64,000 nt of DNA from Gordonia asplenii (GCF_012933505.1 NZ_JABBNB010000037.1:1-64000); one strand, 5' to 3'. Shown: positions 28,207 to 37,819, numbered from the stretch's first letter. Program-made: numbers and translations. Notes: a model not told the origin generated them from the letters alone.

Positions 28207-28662
28207 TCAGCCGGCGAGCGCCGCGAGAGCCTGGTCGGCGTGGGTGTCCATGTTCACTTCCGAGGCGACGACGGCGGCGATGGTGCCGTCGGCGCGGATC
28301 GCGAAGGTCGTGCGCTTGGTGGGCATGAACTTGCCGAGCAGCGACCCGCGCGCGACGTCGTAGGCGGTTGCCACGCTTCCGTCGACGTCGGCGAGCAGCG
28401 GATAGTCGAAGGAGTGTTTGTCCGCCCAGTTCTGCTGCTTGTCGACGGCGTCGCGGCTGATGCCGACACGTTGCACGCCGGCCTGGGCGAATTCGCTTGC
28501 CAGATCACGGAAGTGGCACGCTTCCTTGGTGCAGCCAGCCGTCCCGGCGGCCGGATAGAAGAACAGCACCACCGGGCCGTCGGCGAGCAGCGTGGACAAT
28601 TTTCGCAGTTGACCGTTCTGGTCGGGCAGTTCGAAGTCGGGTGCGCGATCGCCAGTTTTCAT
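28207..28662 (-). CDS. bcp: Peroxiredoxin, Bcp family
   Basis: A 151-residue thiol peroxidase that reduces peroxides with electrons from thioredoxin. The active-site motif PAAGTAGCTKEACHFRD has peroxidatic Cys44 and resolving Cys49, the classical Bcp spacing (C-x4-C). The rest of the fold (GISRDAVDKQQNWADKH, RTTFAIRADG) is conserved. It lies just upstream of a MaoC pair but on its own transcript. Start ATG at 28662. Possibly served by TrxA at 59091. Confidence 0.95.
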   Translation of the reverse strand: MKTGDRAPDFELPDQNGQLRKLSTLLADGPVVLFFYPAAGTAGCTKEACHFRDLASEFAQAGVQRVGISRDAVDKQQNWADKHSFDYPLLADVDGSVATAYDVARGSLLGKFMPTKRTTFAIRADGTIAAVVASEVNMDTHADQALAALAG

Positions 28663-28697
28663 GACTCCGACACTAGCCTGCCCGGCCGGCGGCGCGC

Positions 28698-29108
28698 CTA
28701 CTGAGCGTCGAGCGGTGCGATCTGGACGCGCATCGGCCGCAGCACGGCCTTCGTCCCCTCCTCGGTGACCACGGCGACGGAGATGTCGAGGCGGTCGGGA
28801 CGCGACCGCTTGGCCGAAAGTTGAAGTCGTGCAGGGTCTCCCGGAGTCACGTAGACCGGCGCCACGAAGCGGGTGTCATATCCGGCGAGCACGAAGCCGT
28901 TCTCGGTGGCCCATCGCGTCGCGTGCCCCAGCACGATTCCGGCGGTGAGCATCCCGTGCGCGACGGGCGCCGGAAGACCCGCGGCACGGGCCGCCTCCGG
29001 GTCGGTGTGAATGGCGTTCGAGTCGCCCGCGACGACGCCGTAGCGCCGCACGCGTTCGGTGTCGATGATCTCCTCGGCGGTCCACACGACGTCGGTCTGT
29101 TCACTCAT
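28698..29108 (-). CDS. MaoC/HadB-like dehydratase subunit
   Basis: A 136-residue hotdog (R)-hydroxyacyl dehydratase subunit. The hydratase-2 motif YGVVAGDSNAIHTDPEAARAAGL carries catalytic Asp29 and His34, so this is the catalytic partner. The paired 132-residue protein upstream overlaps it by 8 bp, so both are made together and form a heterodimer as in HadAB. Substrate is an acyl-ACP or acyl-CoA. It resembles mycobacterial FAS-II dehydratase or PaaZ C-terminal types. Confidence 0.9.
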   Translation of the reverse strand: MSEQTDVVWTAEEIIDTERVRRYGVVAGDSNAIHTDPEAARAAGLPAPVAHGMLTAGIVLGHATRWATENGFVLAGYDTRFVAPVYVTPGDPARLQLSAKRSRPDRLDISVAVVTEEGTKAVLRPMRVQIAPLDAQ

Positions 29109-29499
29109 CGGCCGCGGCCCCTTCTTCCTCGAATGCGATCGTCGTGGTGACGACGGCGATCTCCGGCTCGGCCGGCGCGTTCACCTTGGTCAGCGTGGTC
29201 ACCGAGACCGCGCCCGCGCGGCGTCGAACCGCGGTGACCTCCAGCGTCGTCGACACGACTTCGCCGAGCCGCAGCGACCGCTTGTACGTCGCGGCTTCGG
29301 CGGTGTGCACGACGCCGTGCTGCGGCACCAGCCCGCTCATCACGAATTCCCCGACGACACCCATCAGCACGACATTGAAATAGCTCGGCGGCACGATGTC
29401 GTCGGGCGCACCGAGCACCGCCGAGAACTCGGCGACGTGCTCGGGATCGACCGCCACGTCATCGACCGCGTAGCTCAGACCTTCCACCAATGAATCCAC
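29101..29499 (-). CDS. FAS1-like/HadA-type dehydratase subunit
   Basis: A 132-residue hotdog protein that lacks the catalytic Asp-His motif and serves as the non-catalytic, acyl-tunnel-forming partner of the downstream MaoC subunit. The pattern SYFNVVLMGVVGEFVMSGLVPQHGVVHTAEAATYKRSLRLGEVVS is typical of the FAS1-DH region. It overlaps the downstream start by 8 bp, indicating coupling. The pair would dehydrate 3-hydroxyacyl thioesters, a reaction in fatty or mycolic acid elongation or a related pathway. Confidence 0.87.
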   Translation of the reverse strand: MDSLVEGLSYAVDDVAVDPEHVAEFSAVLGAPDDIVPPSYFNVVLMGVVGEFVMSGLVPQHGVVHTAEAATYKRSLRLGEVVSTTLEVTAVRRRAGAVSVTTLTKVNAPAEPEIAVVTTTIAFEEEGAAADE

Positions 29500-29631
29500 A
29501 ATCGACCAGCGTATAAGCCCGCCCGGTCATTCTCCGAATAATGAGATGACGACCACGCCACCGGCCGGTAAGGTCAGCGATCTTGTCCACCGACCGGCGG
29601 GCGGACCACAGCATTCGAACCAGTGAAAGAC

Positions 29632-30924
29632 ATGACTACGCACAGCGATCGCGCTACCCTACGCCGCACTCTCGGCGTCCTCGTCGACGCGTTGGCCGAC
29701 GGTGGCGCGCCGTCGGACGAGGAGGCAGCCGCACTGCTCACCCGTCGGCTCAACGCTCGACGATCCGAATTGACCAGCCAGACAATGGAATTGGTGGCGG
29801 GCAACATCATCGCCGCCGGGCTGGTGATCGGTGAGCTGATCGAGAAGCACAGCCCGGAGATCGGCGCCGGCCCCTACGACCGTCCGCCCAAGTGGAAGAA
29901 CTACGAGGTCGGGACCGACGAGGTCGTGGTGCCCGCGAACCTGACCGCCGTCTTCGACGCGAGCACACTGCTGCCGGTCACGGTGGCGATCCAGATCGAC
30001 GCGAGTCTGAGTTATCCCGCGGGCGAGTCGGAGCTCATCATCCTCGCCGGGCCCGGCGCGACCGACCACGTGACCCGCCTCGTCAGTGATCTGCGGTCGA
30101 TGATCGACGCCCGAAATCCGTTGCGCGGGCGTGCGTTGCTCGCCGGCGTGGGTGCAGTGGGACTGGTGTTGTCGGTGATCGCGACGCCGCAGACCAGGCG
30201 TACCGACGTGATTGTGCCCGCGGACGTCTGGGCGGAGATCGACCTCACCGTGTCCTCGGTCACCCGGCGCCGCGACCTGCTGCGAGCAGCGGGTTTCTCG
30301 TCGAGCCGGGGTGTGCTGCTCGCCGGTGCCCCCGGAGTCGGCAAGACGGCGATCACGCGTGCCGTCGCCGCCGAACTGGCGGGCGAATTCACGATCATCC
30401 TCGCCGACGCCACCGCGGCGTCGTCGTATCTGCTGCAGATCTACGCGCATGCGCGAGTCTTCGGCAGGGTCGTCATCATCCTCGACGACGTCGATCTGTA
30501 CGTCCATCGGCGTGGCGTCGGCAGCGACACCGGGCTGGCGGCGTTCCTCTCCGCGCTCGACGGCGTGGCACAGCACGACGACGTGCTCACCATTGCCACC
30601 ACCAACGATCCGCGGGCGCTCGACGGCGCGGCGACCCGATCGGCCCGCTTCGACTCGATCATCACGCTCGACGAGCCGTCGCCGGAGGCGATCGCGCACA
30701 TGCTGCGCAGCGCGCTGGGCCGGGTACCCGGTGCGGACGCCTCGACCATCGACGTCGCGCTCGTCGCTTCGGCGTTTCCCGCGGGCAGCAGCGGCGCCGA
30801 CGTGAGCGAAGCGGTCCGGCGCGCGCTGTTGGTGGCGGGAGCGGCGATCACCACCGCTACCTTGCTCGACGTCGTCGGCGAAGGTTCCCATGCACCGGCA
30901 CTGCCGGTCGGGACCTACCTGTGA
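29632..30924 (+). CDS. AAA family ATPase with N-terminal extension
   Basis: A 430-residue ATPase. The C-terminal half is an AAA domain: Walker A GAPGVGKT (about 232-239), Walker B VVIILDDVD (about 277-285), sensor-1 TIATTNDP (about 318-325) and arginine-finger-like RSARFDSII. The N-terminal 190 residues have a helical part and a beta-rich segment (ELIILAGPG) but no recognised domain. This organisation resembles other FtsH/Vps4-like AAA proteins with unknown partner. A GTG at 29623 is an alternative start. The substrate is unknown. Confidence 0.83.
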   Translation: MTTHSDRATLRRTLGVLVDALADGGAPSDEEAAALLTRRLNARRSELTSQTMELVAGNIIAAGLVIGELIEKHSPEIGAGPYDRPPKWKNYEVGTDEVVVPANLTAVFDASTLLPVTVAIQIDASLSYPAGESELIILAGPGATDHVTRLVSDLRSMIDARNPLRGRALLAGVGAVGLVLSVIATPQTRRTDVIVPADVWAEIDLTVSSVTRRRDLLRAAGFSSSRGVLLAGAPGVGKTAITRAVAAELAGEFTIILADATAASSYLLQIYAHARVFGRVVIILDDVDLYVHRRGVGSDTGLAAFLSALDGVAQHDDVLTIATTNDPRALDGAATRSARFDSIITLDEPSPEAIAHMLRSALGRVPGADASTIDVALVASAFPAGSSGADVSEAVRRALLVAGAAITTATLLDVVGEGSHAPALPVGTYL

Positions 30925-31038
30925 GCCGGTGAGCAGCAGCGGCGGCGTGTTTCCACAGCTGTCACGGCAGACTCGGTTATCCCCGACTCCGGCCCGCGGT
31001 GCCCGGATCGGTCGGTGGGGACCCGTAGATTGTCTTGC

Positions 31039-34000
31039 ATGCCGCCATCCACCCCGTTCACCGTGAGCGACCTTCTCGAGTCGTTTCCCGCCGGTGCGAT
31101 CGAGCGCGGTACCGCCTATGCCCGCCAGGACCGCATCACCGACGCGAGCTGGTCGCCGGACGGCCGTCGGCTCGCGGCGAGTTGCCGCGGCTCGGGCGGG
31201 CATGTCTACCGCACCGTCGTCGACTTCGTGATCAATTCGACGCCGCCGCGGGTCGTGAGCACCAGATGTAGTTGTCCGGTGGCCTTCGACTGCAAACACG
31301 CCGTCGCGCTGATCATCGCCGAGGGGTCGAAATTGGTGCGCGGCAACGACGGCGCCGTCTGGCGTCGGTACGTGGCCGAAGTCGAAGCCGAGGAGAGCCA
31401 TGATCGGCCCCGGACCCAGACGTCGCCGCTGGGGCTGATGATCACCCGCCGCGACCTCCGCGGGGCGGGCGCGATCATCGAGTTGCGCCCGATCACGCTG
31501 GGTGCGCGCGGCCGCTGGATCAAGTCGAAGGCGACCTGGAAGACACTGTCGGCGAGTTTCGAACTCGACGAATACCATCCGCTGCAAGCATCTGCGCTGC
31601 GCGACGTCATGCGGGCGCTGACCGGCACCAGCGGCTACTTCAACCGCGACACGCTCACTCTGGTGACCGCTCCCCCGGACTTCTGGCGCAGCCTCGCCGA
31701 CGCCGTCGCCGCCGGCGTGGTGCTGGCCTGCGAAGGATTCGACGCGTCGACCGTGGCGCTCGCCGAGACGTTGGCCGTGCAGCTCGACGTCGTGCGCGAC
31801 GATTCCGGTCTGCGACTGGTGCCCAATGCGCTGCTCAACGGGCGGCGGGTCGACGGTTCGACGATGACGATGGTCGGCCGCCCGCGGGCGTCGGGCGCCT
31901 TCGTCGTCGACGATTCGACGCTGTGGATCGGCTCGTTCGAATCCCCGCTGACGGTGACCGAGACCAATCTGTTCGGCACTCAGCGGGGTATCTCGATCCC
32001 CGACGCCGACGTCGAGGAGTTCACCGAAGCATTGCCGATGTTGACTCGGCGTCGCGACGTGCGGGTCTCCGACGAGATCTTCAGTCCACCGGTGATCAGC
32101 GCGCCGATCGTACAGCTGGAAATCTGTGCCAGCGATGTCGGCGCGGCCCTCACCTGGCAGATCGCCTACGACGTCGACGGACAGATCAGGTCGTTCGACG
32201 CCGACTCGGCCGTACGCTCGAGCCGCATTCGGGATGCGGCCGCCGAGGACCGGGCGTGGCAGGCCGCGCGCGGTGAACTAGAGACCGTCGCCCTCGCCTG
32301 CGGCACCTGGCGCTACCAGGCGATCGAGCACATTCACGCCACCCCCGGTCTGATGCGCGCGACCGAGGTGTTCTCGGTGCTGACCTCGTTGTCCACGAGC
32401 CCCTCGGTCGCTGAAGCTGTGCGCGGTGCGCCGCTGCGGGTGGTACAGACGCCGCTGGCGCTGTCGCCCGCCGAGCTCGCGGTGCTGTCCAACGAGATCG
32501 TGCCGAAACTCGAGGTGTCCGAGCTGGTCCGAGTGGTGTGGCAGGGCGAAGAGATCGACTTCCGATTGCCCGCGACGCCGCCGGAGATCCGCTTCTCGAC
32601 CGCCGACGGAGACGACGCCCCCGAGCACGATTGGTTCGACCTCGCGATCAACCTGATCGTCGACGACCACGCCCTCCCGATCTCGTCGGTGATCGCCGAG
32701 TTGGCGCGGGGCGCGACGCACATGGTGCTCGACGACGGCACCTACTTCGCACTCGACGCCCCCGAACTCACCCGCCTGGGCGAGCTCCTCGCCGAGGCGC
32801 GGGCCATGGGCGAGCTCGACCACGAGCAGGTCAACGCCGCGACCTTCAACGTCACGCTCTGGGAAGAGCTTCTCGAGCTCGGCGTCGTCGACGAACAGGT
32901 ATCGGCCTGGCACGAGCGCCTCAAACGACTGTCTGAGGCACGTCCGCCGCACTCGGTGACGCCGTCGCCCGGCCTCGATGCCCAGCTGCGGCATTATCAG
33001 CAGGACGGTCTGGACTGGCTCAGCTTCCTGTGGGACAACCAACTCGGCGGAATCCTCGCCGACGACATGGGCCTGGGCAAAACGCTGCAGACGCTGGCGT
33101 TGATCAGCCGGGCCGTCGACGCCGACCCGACCGCGCGCTTCCTCGTCGTCGCACCGACCAGTGTGATCTCCAACTGGGCCGCTGAGGTCCGGCGCTTCAC
33201 GCCGGCCCTCGGGGTCTGCGAGGTGGTGTCGACGCAGGCACGCGCGGGAGCGGACCTCACCGATCAGATCGGCGACGCGCGCATCGTCGTGACGAGCTAC
33301 ACCCTGCTGCGCATCGACTTCGAGGCCTTCGACGCCATCGAATGGTCGGGTGCGATCTTCGACGAAGCCCAATTCATCAAGAATCACAACGGCAAGACGC
33401 ACAAGGCTGCGCGCCGTATCCGGGCGCCGTTCAAACTGGCGATCACCGGTACTCCGATGGAGAACAATCTGATGGAGTTGTGGTCGTTGCTCTCGGTGGG
33501 CGCGCCCGGTCTGTTCGCGTCACCGACGACCTTCCGGGAGTACTTCGCCAAGCCGATCGAAGCCGGTGAAGCTCCCGAACAGTTGGCGACGCTGCGTCGG
33601 CGCATCAAGCCGCTGATGCTGCGCCGCACCAAGACCGACGTGGTCACCGATCTCCCGCCCAAGCAGGAGCAGGTGCTATCGCTGCCCTTGGGCGCCAAGC
33701 ATCGCAAGTTGTACGACACGCATCTGGCGCGCGAACGGCAGAAGGTTCTGGGTCTGCTCGACGACTGGGAGTCGAATCAGTTCATGATCCTGCGGGCGCT
33801 GACCCGGATGAGGCAGTTGAGCCTGCATCCGGGTCTCGTCGACGCCGAGCACCTCGACGTCGCTTCGGCCAAGGTCGACTATCTCGCCGAGCAGATTCCC
33901 GAGTTGATCGCCGAGGACCACAATGCGCTGATCTTCTCCACGTTCACCGGTTTCCTCGACCTACTGCGACAGGCCTTCGACGCCGCCGGCATCGGCTACG

Positions 34001-34380
34001 CGTACCTCGACGGGTCGATGAGCGCCCGCAACCGCAAACGGGCGATCGCCGATTTCACCGAGGGACGGGTGTCGGTGTTCCTGATCAGCCTCAAGGCGGG
34101 TGGTTTCGGCCTGAACCTCACCCAAGCCGACTATTGCTTCGTCTGTGACCCGTGGTGGAATCCGGCGGCCGAAGCGCAGGCCGTCGATCGCGCCCACCGC
34201 ATCGGTCAGCAACGTCCGGTCAATGTGTATCGGCTGGTCTCGGCTGCGACGATCGAGGAAAAGGTCGTCGAACTGCAGGAACGCAAGCGCGAACTCTTCA
34301 ACGCCGTCGTCGACGACGGCAACGCGTTCGCCGCGGGCATCACCGCCGACGATGTCCGGGGCCTGCTGACGACGAGTTGA
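31039..34380 (+). CDS. SWIM zinc-finger SNF2-family DEAD/DEAH helicase
   Basis: A 1113-residue protein. An N-terminal SWIM finger (C77-x-C79-x5-C85-x-H87) is followed by a long poorly conserved region and a C-terminal SNF2/Rad54-type ATPase: DDMGLGKTLQ (I), DEAQ (II, about 776-779), TGTPMENN (III), and QAVDRAHRIGQQRPVNVYRL (VI). Such SWIM-SNF2 proteins (Rv2101-like helZ) are ATP-dependent DNA translocases with unknown role in actinobacteria. Start ATG at 31039; the open frame starts a little earlier. It stands alone. Confidence 0.93.
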   Translation: MPPSTPFTVSDLLESFPAGAIERGTAYARQDRITDASWSPDGRRLAASCRGSGGHVYRTVVDFVINSTPPRVVSTRCSCPVAFDCKHAVALIIAEGSKLVRGNDGAVWRRYVAEVEAEESHDRPRTQTSPLGLMITRRDLRGAGAIIELRPITLGARGRWIKSKATWKTLSASFELDEYHPLQASALRDVMRALTGTSGYFNRDTLTLVTAPPDFWRSLADAVAAGVVLACEGFDASTVALAETLAVQLDVVRDDSGLRLVPNALLNGRRVDGSTMTMVGRPRASGAFVVDDSTLWIGSFESPLTVTETNLFGTQRGISIPDADVEEFTEALPMLTRRRDVRVSDEIFSPPVISAPIVQLEICASDVGAALTWQIAYDVDGQIRSFDADSAVRSSRIRDAAAEDRAWQAARGELETVALACGTWRYQAIEHIHATPGLMRATEVFSVLTSLSTSPSVAEAVRGAPLRVVQTPLALSPAELAVLSNEIVPKLEVSELVRVVWQGEEIDFRLPATPPEIRFSTADGDDAPEHDWFDLAINLIVDDHALPISSVIAELARGATHMVLDDGTYFALDAPELTRLGELLAEARAMGELDHEQVNAATFNVTLWEELLELGVVDEQVSAWHERLKRLSEARPPHSVTPSPGLDAQLRHYQQDGLDWLSFLWDNQLGGILADDMGLGKTLQTLALISRAVDADPTARFLVVAPTSVISNWAAEVRRFTPALGVCEVVSTQARAGADLTDQIGDARIVVTSYTLLRIDFEAFDAIEWSGAIFDEAQFIKNHNGKTHKAARRIRAPFKLAITGTPMENNLMELWSLLSVGAPGLFASPTTFREYFAKPIEAGEAPEQLATLRRRIKPLMLRRTKTDVVTDLPPKQEQVLSLPLGAKHRKLYDTHLARERQKVLGLLDDWESNQFMILRALTRMRQLSLHPGLVDAEHLDVASAKVDYLAEQIPELIAEDHNALIFSTFTGFLDLLRQAFDAAGIGYAYLDGSMSARNRKRAIADFTEGRVSVFLISLKAGGFGLNLTQADYCFVCDPWWNPAAEAQAVDRAHRIGQQRPVNVYRLVSAATIEEKVVELQERKRELFNAVVDDGNAFAAGITADDVRGLLTTS

Positions 34381-34436
34381 ATGAATCTCCACAAATGGGT
34401 AGATATTGCGCTGCAACACACAGTATTGTTAGTTAC

Positions 34437-34667
34437 GTGAAGTACCGCCTAGCGATCTCACTGACTGCTTGCTCCATCGCGGCGGTCGTCTCTCTCGTAC
34501 TTCCAGCCGCTGCATCCGCCAGCACTCCCAACCCCGGTTCGCCCTGCTCGAAGAGCGAAGCGTCGTCGACGCGGCAGAGCGCCAATGGAACTCGTGTGGT
34601 GTGCGTCTACCTCAGTTCGGGTCGCTATCAGTGGCAGCGGGTAAGCCAGCCGACCCCGACGCGCTGA
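34437..34667 (+). CDS. Small secreted protein
   Basis: A 76-residue protein with a Sec signal peptide (VKYRLAISLTACSIAAVVSL, cleavage after PAAASA near residue 28) and a mature peptide of about 48 residues with two Cys (PCSKSEAS, VVCVYLSSG), probably linked by a disulfide. A similar pattern is common in small secreted actinobacterial peptides of unknown role. The GTG start at 34437 is chosen because the signal peptide begins there. Confidence 0.62.
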   Translation: MKYRLAISLTACSIAAVVSLVLPAAASASTPNPGSPCSKSEASSTRQSANGTRVVCVYLSSGRYQWQRVSQPTPTR

Positions 34668-34736
34668 ACCCTGTTCAAGTCCATCGCCAAGTGAGGACCA
34701 AGTAGGCTCCAAGCGGCATCGGCGAAGGTTGTCGCC

Positions 34737-35690
34737 ATGGAGCAGCCAACCGCGACCGCCGTACCGACCGTGACCGTCGGAGACATCGTTGCGGGTCACC
34801 GCGTCGACGCGGTGCTGGGCCGTGGCGGAATGGGTCAGGTCTTCGTCGCACATCACCCGAGCATCGGCCGCTGCGCGCTCAAGGCGGCACCCGCCGACAG
34901 CCCGATGGGGCCCGGTTCCACCGATGTGCGACGGGAAGCAGCGCTGATGACGGCTCTGCGACACCCGCGGATCGTGCGTCCGTTCGGATCGGGGCGTGCG
35001 GTCACCGCCGCCGGACACCACCTCACCTGGATGACGATGCCGCAGATTCCCGGAGTGGATCTGACGCGCGCCGGTCGGCTGCGCGCGGGTGAAGTCCTCG
35101 ACGTCGCGCGCCAGATCGCCGACGCCCTCGACCACATTCACACCGCCGGCATCATTCACTGTGATGTGAAGGCCGCCAACATCATGGTCGAACGCACCCC
35201 GACCGGCCGCATCGGCGGCGCGACCCTCATCGACTTCGGCATCGCACGATACTGGCTGCGGGCGCCCGGGCCCGCCGACCCGTCGTTCGTCGGAACGCTA
35301 ACCACCGCTCCACCCGAAGCACTGCGCGGAGAACTGTGCGGTCCCCGCTCAGACCAATACGGATTGGCCTGCACGGTGTACACGATGCTGGCGGGCTTCC
35401 CGCCCTTTCTCGACGACGGAACGCTGCAGAGCGCACTGGCCGCACGACGTTTCCGTGCCCCCGAGCCGCTCGGCGCCGTCGATTCCGCGCTCGCCGGATT
35501 CGACGCCGTGCTGCGCCGTGCCCTCGCGAGCGACCCGGCCGACAGATTCGGGTCATGCGGCGAATTCGTACGGGCACTGAATTCGCGGGTAGTGCCCCGC
35601 GCCGCCACTCGGCCCTGGATCGACACCGCACCCATCGCGATGTCGCATGCGACCCAGCTTCGCTTGCCGCAGACCTTGATTCCGGCCTAG
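34737..35690 (+). CDS. Soluble serine/threonine protein kinase (PknB-like)
   Basis: A 317-residue protein kinase. The Gly loop is GRGGMGQVF (28-36), the ATP Lys is K49 and the helix-C Glu is probably E67. The catalytic loop reads HCDVKAANIM (141-150) with Asp143 and Asn148, having Cys instead of the usual Arg in HRD. DFG starts at 167. APE is TAPPEAL. Unlike most actinobacterial Pkn kinases it has no transmembrane segment or sensor domain after the kinase, so it is cytoplasmic. Target unknown. Confidence 0.9.
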   Translation: MEQPTATAVPTVTVGDIVAGHRVDAVLGRGGMGQVFVAHHPSIGRCALKAAPADSPMGPGSTDVRREAALMTALRHPRIVRPFGSGRAVTAAGHHLTWMTMPQIPGVDLTRAGRLRAGEVLDVARQIADALDHIHTAGIIHCDVKAANIMVERTPTGRIGGATLIDFGIARYWLRAPGPADPSFVGTLTTAPPEALRGELCGPRSDQYGLACTVYTMLAGFPPFLDDGTLQSALAARRFRAPEPLGAVDSALAGFDAVLRRALASDPADRFGSCGEFVRALNSRVVPRAATRPWIDTAPIAMSHATQLRLPQTLIPA

Positions 35691-35752
35691 ACAGCGATTC
35701 GTTCTTAGCGGGGACACCGCGCCTCGTGACACAAGTTGTTCAGAGTGTTCCT

Positions 35753-35770
35753 ACCGAGCGAACGGTCGGT
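35753..35770. promoter_or_regulatory. Putative TetR-type operator upstream of fadD
   Basis: The near-palindrome ACCGAGCGAACGGTCGGT lies 47 bp before the acyl-CoA synthetase start. It has ACCGA/TCGGT arms and resembles known TetR-family operators of the ACCGACCG type. No tetR gene is adjacent. Confidence 0.55.
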
Positions 35771-35817
35771 GTAGTGTCGAGCGCACCTTCCGTTTCGTGT
35801 TGAGGAGTTCACCGCCT

Positions 35818-37359
35818 GTGTTTCCCGGATCCTTCGTTGCCACCACACCCGACAAGCCCGCGGTCATCCGTCCCGCCACCGGCGAGCAAGTCACCTACCG
35901 ACAACTCGACGAGAATTCACTCAAGGTGGCCAACCACCTTCGGTCCCTGGGCCTCGCGGCGGGCGATTCGGTCGCCGTCGTCACCGACAACGATCTGCGC
36001 GCCTTCGACGTCTACTGGGCCGCGTTGCGTAGCGGGCTCTACGTCACGGTGGTCAACAATCACCTGACCGCCGACGAGGTGAACTACATCCTCGGCGACT
36101 GCGGCGCCAAGGTGCTGTTCGCGAGTGCGACCGTCGCCGACGCGGTGTCCAAGTCCGCCGAGATCGCCGATCTGTCCGTCACCGGTCACCGAATCGCTTG
36201 GGCCGGAAGCATTCCCGGCTTCGACGACTATGCCGAGATTCTCGCCACCGCGTCGACGAACCCGTTGCCGTCGCAGCCGCGCGGCACCGACATGTTGTAT
36301 TCGTCGGGCACGACCGGACGCCCCAAGGGCATCAAGATCCCGCCGCCGGAGGGGCAGGTCGACGAGGTGCCCGATCAATACACCGCGATCTTCGCACCGC
36401 TGTACGGGTTCTCCTCGGACACTGTCTACCTGTCCCCCGCACCCGTGTATCACGCCGCTCCCCTGCGCTATTGCGGCGTGACGGCGTCGGTCGGCGGCAC
36501 CATCATCCTGATGGATCGATTCGATCCGGAACTCGCACTCTCGCACATCGAGACCTACCGGGTGACGCACAGTCAGTGGGTGCCGACGATGTTCATCCGA
36601 ATGCTGAAGCTGCCCAAGGAAGTTCGCGACTCCTACGACGTCAGCAGTCTCCAGGTCGCCGTCCACGCCGCCGCGCCCTGCCCCGTCGAGGTCAAGAAGG
36701 CGATGATCGACTGGTGGGGTCCGGTCATCCACGAGTACTACGCGTCGACCGAAGCCGCGGGCGCCACCTTCATCGGCCCCACCGAGGCGCTCGAGCACCC
36801 GGGCTCGGTCGGGCGGGCCCTGCTGGGCGTCCCGCATATCGTCGACGACGAGGGCGACGACCTGCCGGCCGGCCAGGTGGGGGTGATCTACTTCGAGCGC
36901 GACGACGTCCCCTTCCGCTACCACAACGACGACGCGAAAACCGTTGCCGCGCAACATCCGGCGCACTCGAATTGGGCCACGACCGGCGACATGGGGTACC
37001 TCGACGAAGACGGGTACCTCTACCTCACCGACCGCAAGGCGTTCATGATCATCTCCGGCGGAGTGAACATCTACCCGCAGGAAGCCGAGAACGTCCTGGT
37101 CAACCACCCGGCCGTGTACGACGTCGCGGTGATCGGCATCCCGGACCCGGAGATGGGCGAACAGGTCAAGGCGTGCGTGCAGCTCGCCGACGGGGTAGTC
37201 GGGACCGACGAACTCGCCGACGAACTGATCGCGTTCACCATGGCGCGCCTCGCGCACTACAAGGCACCCCGCAGCGTCGACTTCCTCGACGCACTGCCGC
37301 GTACGCCCACCGGAAAGCTCGTGAAAGGCGAACTGCGCAAACAGTATTGGCCGAAGTAG
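35818..37359 (+). CDS. Acyl-CoA synthetase (FadD family)
   Basis: A 513-residue adenylate-forming ligase. Motifs are the P-loop YSSGTTGRPKGI (about 161-172), the YYASTEAAG adenylate motif (about 310-318), the WATTGDMGYLDEDGYLY hinge (about 388-404), and PRTPTGKLVKGELR with the C-terminal catalytic Lys. It is similar in type to FadD enzymes acting on larger or aromatic/steroid acids. The GTG at 35818 is preceded by GAGGAG (10 nt). A possible TetR operator lies upstream. It is a second FadD in the window, distinct from that at 12131. Confidence 0.9.
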   Translation: MFPGSFVATTPDKPAVIRPATGEQVTYRQLDENSLKVANHLRSLGLAAGDSVAVVTDNDLRAFDVYWAALRSGLYVTVVNNHLTADEVNYILGDCGAKVLFASATVADAVSKSAEIADLSVTGHRIAWAGSIPGFDDYAEILATASTNPLPSQPRGTDMLYSSGTTGRPKGIKIPPPEGQVDEVPDQYTAIFAPLYGFSSDTVYLSPAPVYHAAPLRYCGVTASVGGTIILMDRFDPELALSHIETYRVTHSQWVPTMFIRMLKLPKEVRDSYDVSSLQVAVHAAAPCPVEVKKAMIDWWGPVIHEYYASTEAAGATFIGPTEALEHPGSVGRALLGVPHIVDDEGDDLPAGQVGVIYFERDDVPFRYHNDDAKTVAAQHPAHSNWATTGDMGYLDEDGYLYLTDRKAFMIISGGVNIYPQEAENVLVNHPAVYDVAVIGIPDPEMGEQVKACVQLADGVVGTDELADELIAFTMARLAHYKAPRSVDFLDALPRTPTGKLVKGELRKQYWPK

Positions 37360-37375
37360 GACGCGCATGCGCCGC

Positions 37376-37819
37376 TCAGTGCAGCGTCTGCTCGTTCGAG
37401 GACATCTGGATAGTCCGTGGGGTGGATGCGTTGACCGTCACCGGCCCCTTGCCGTTGCCGCCCCAGCCGATGCTGTAGCAGCAGTTCGGCGACATCTGGC
37501 TCTTCGTGCCGGTGACCCGCAGATCGAAGACACCCGGGCCGCTGATCGTCGCGACGTAGCGATAGCTCCTTCCGGATACCGCCCAACCGTAATATTGAGC
37601 CGTTGCCGCGACCTTGCCGGACTTCGTGTCGAACACCACCACGGTGGGTGGCGGCGCGTTTCCCGCGATGCCGATGGTGATGTCGACGTGAGTTCGGAAG
37701 AACTGAAACGTCTTCGGCGGGAACTTCAACGTCGGTGTCGCGTTGCCCGCTCCAGCCGATGCGACGAGTAGGGCGAACCCGAGTATGAGGGCGCCGATGC
37801 TTGCACTGAACCTGCGCAT
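37376..37819 (-). CDS. Secreted hypothetical protein
   Basis: A 147-residue protein with an N-terminal signal peptide (MRRFSASIGALILGFALLVASAGAG, cleaved near ATPTL at about residue 28). The mature part of about 120 residues is beta-rich, with two adjacent Cys (SPNCCYSIGWGG). No domain is recognised. The start is placed at 37819 because the signal sequence starts there. It is convergent with the fadD gene. Confidence 0.72.
   Translation of the reverse strand: MRRFSASIGALILGFALLVASAGAGNATPTLKFPPKTFQFFRTHVDITIGIAGNAPPPTVVVFDTKSGKVAATAQYYGWAVSGRSYRYVATISGPGVFDLRVTGTKSQMSPNCCYSIGWGGNGKGPVTVNASTPRTIQMSSNEQTLH

Noticed and set aside
35917-37368. Long minus-strand open frame opposite the second FadD
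   Set aside because: The plus strand encodes a complete adenylate-forming enzyme; the antisense translation is an Arg/Val/Asp-rich low-information product.
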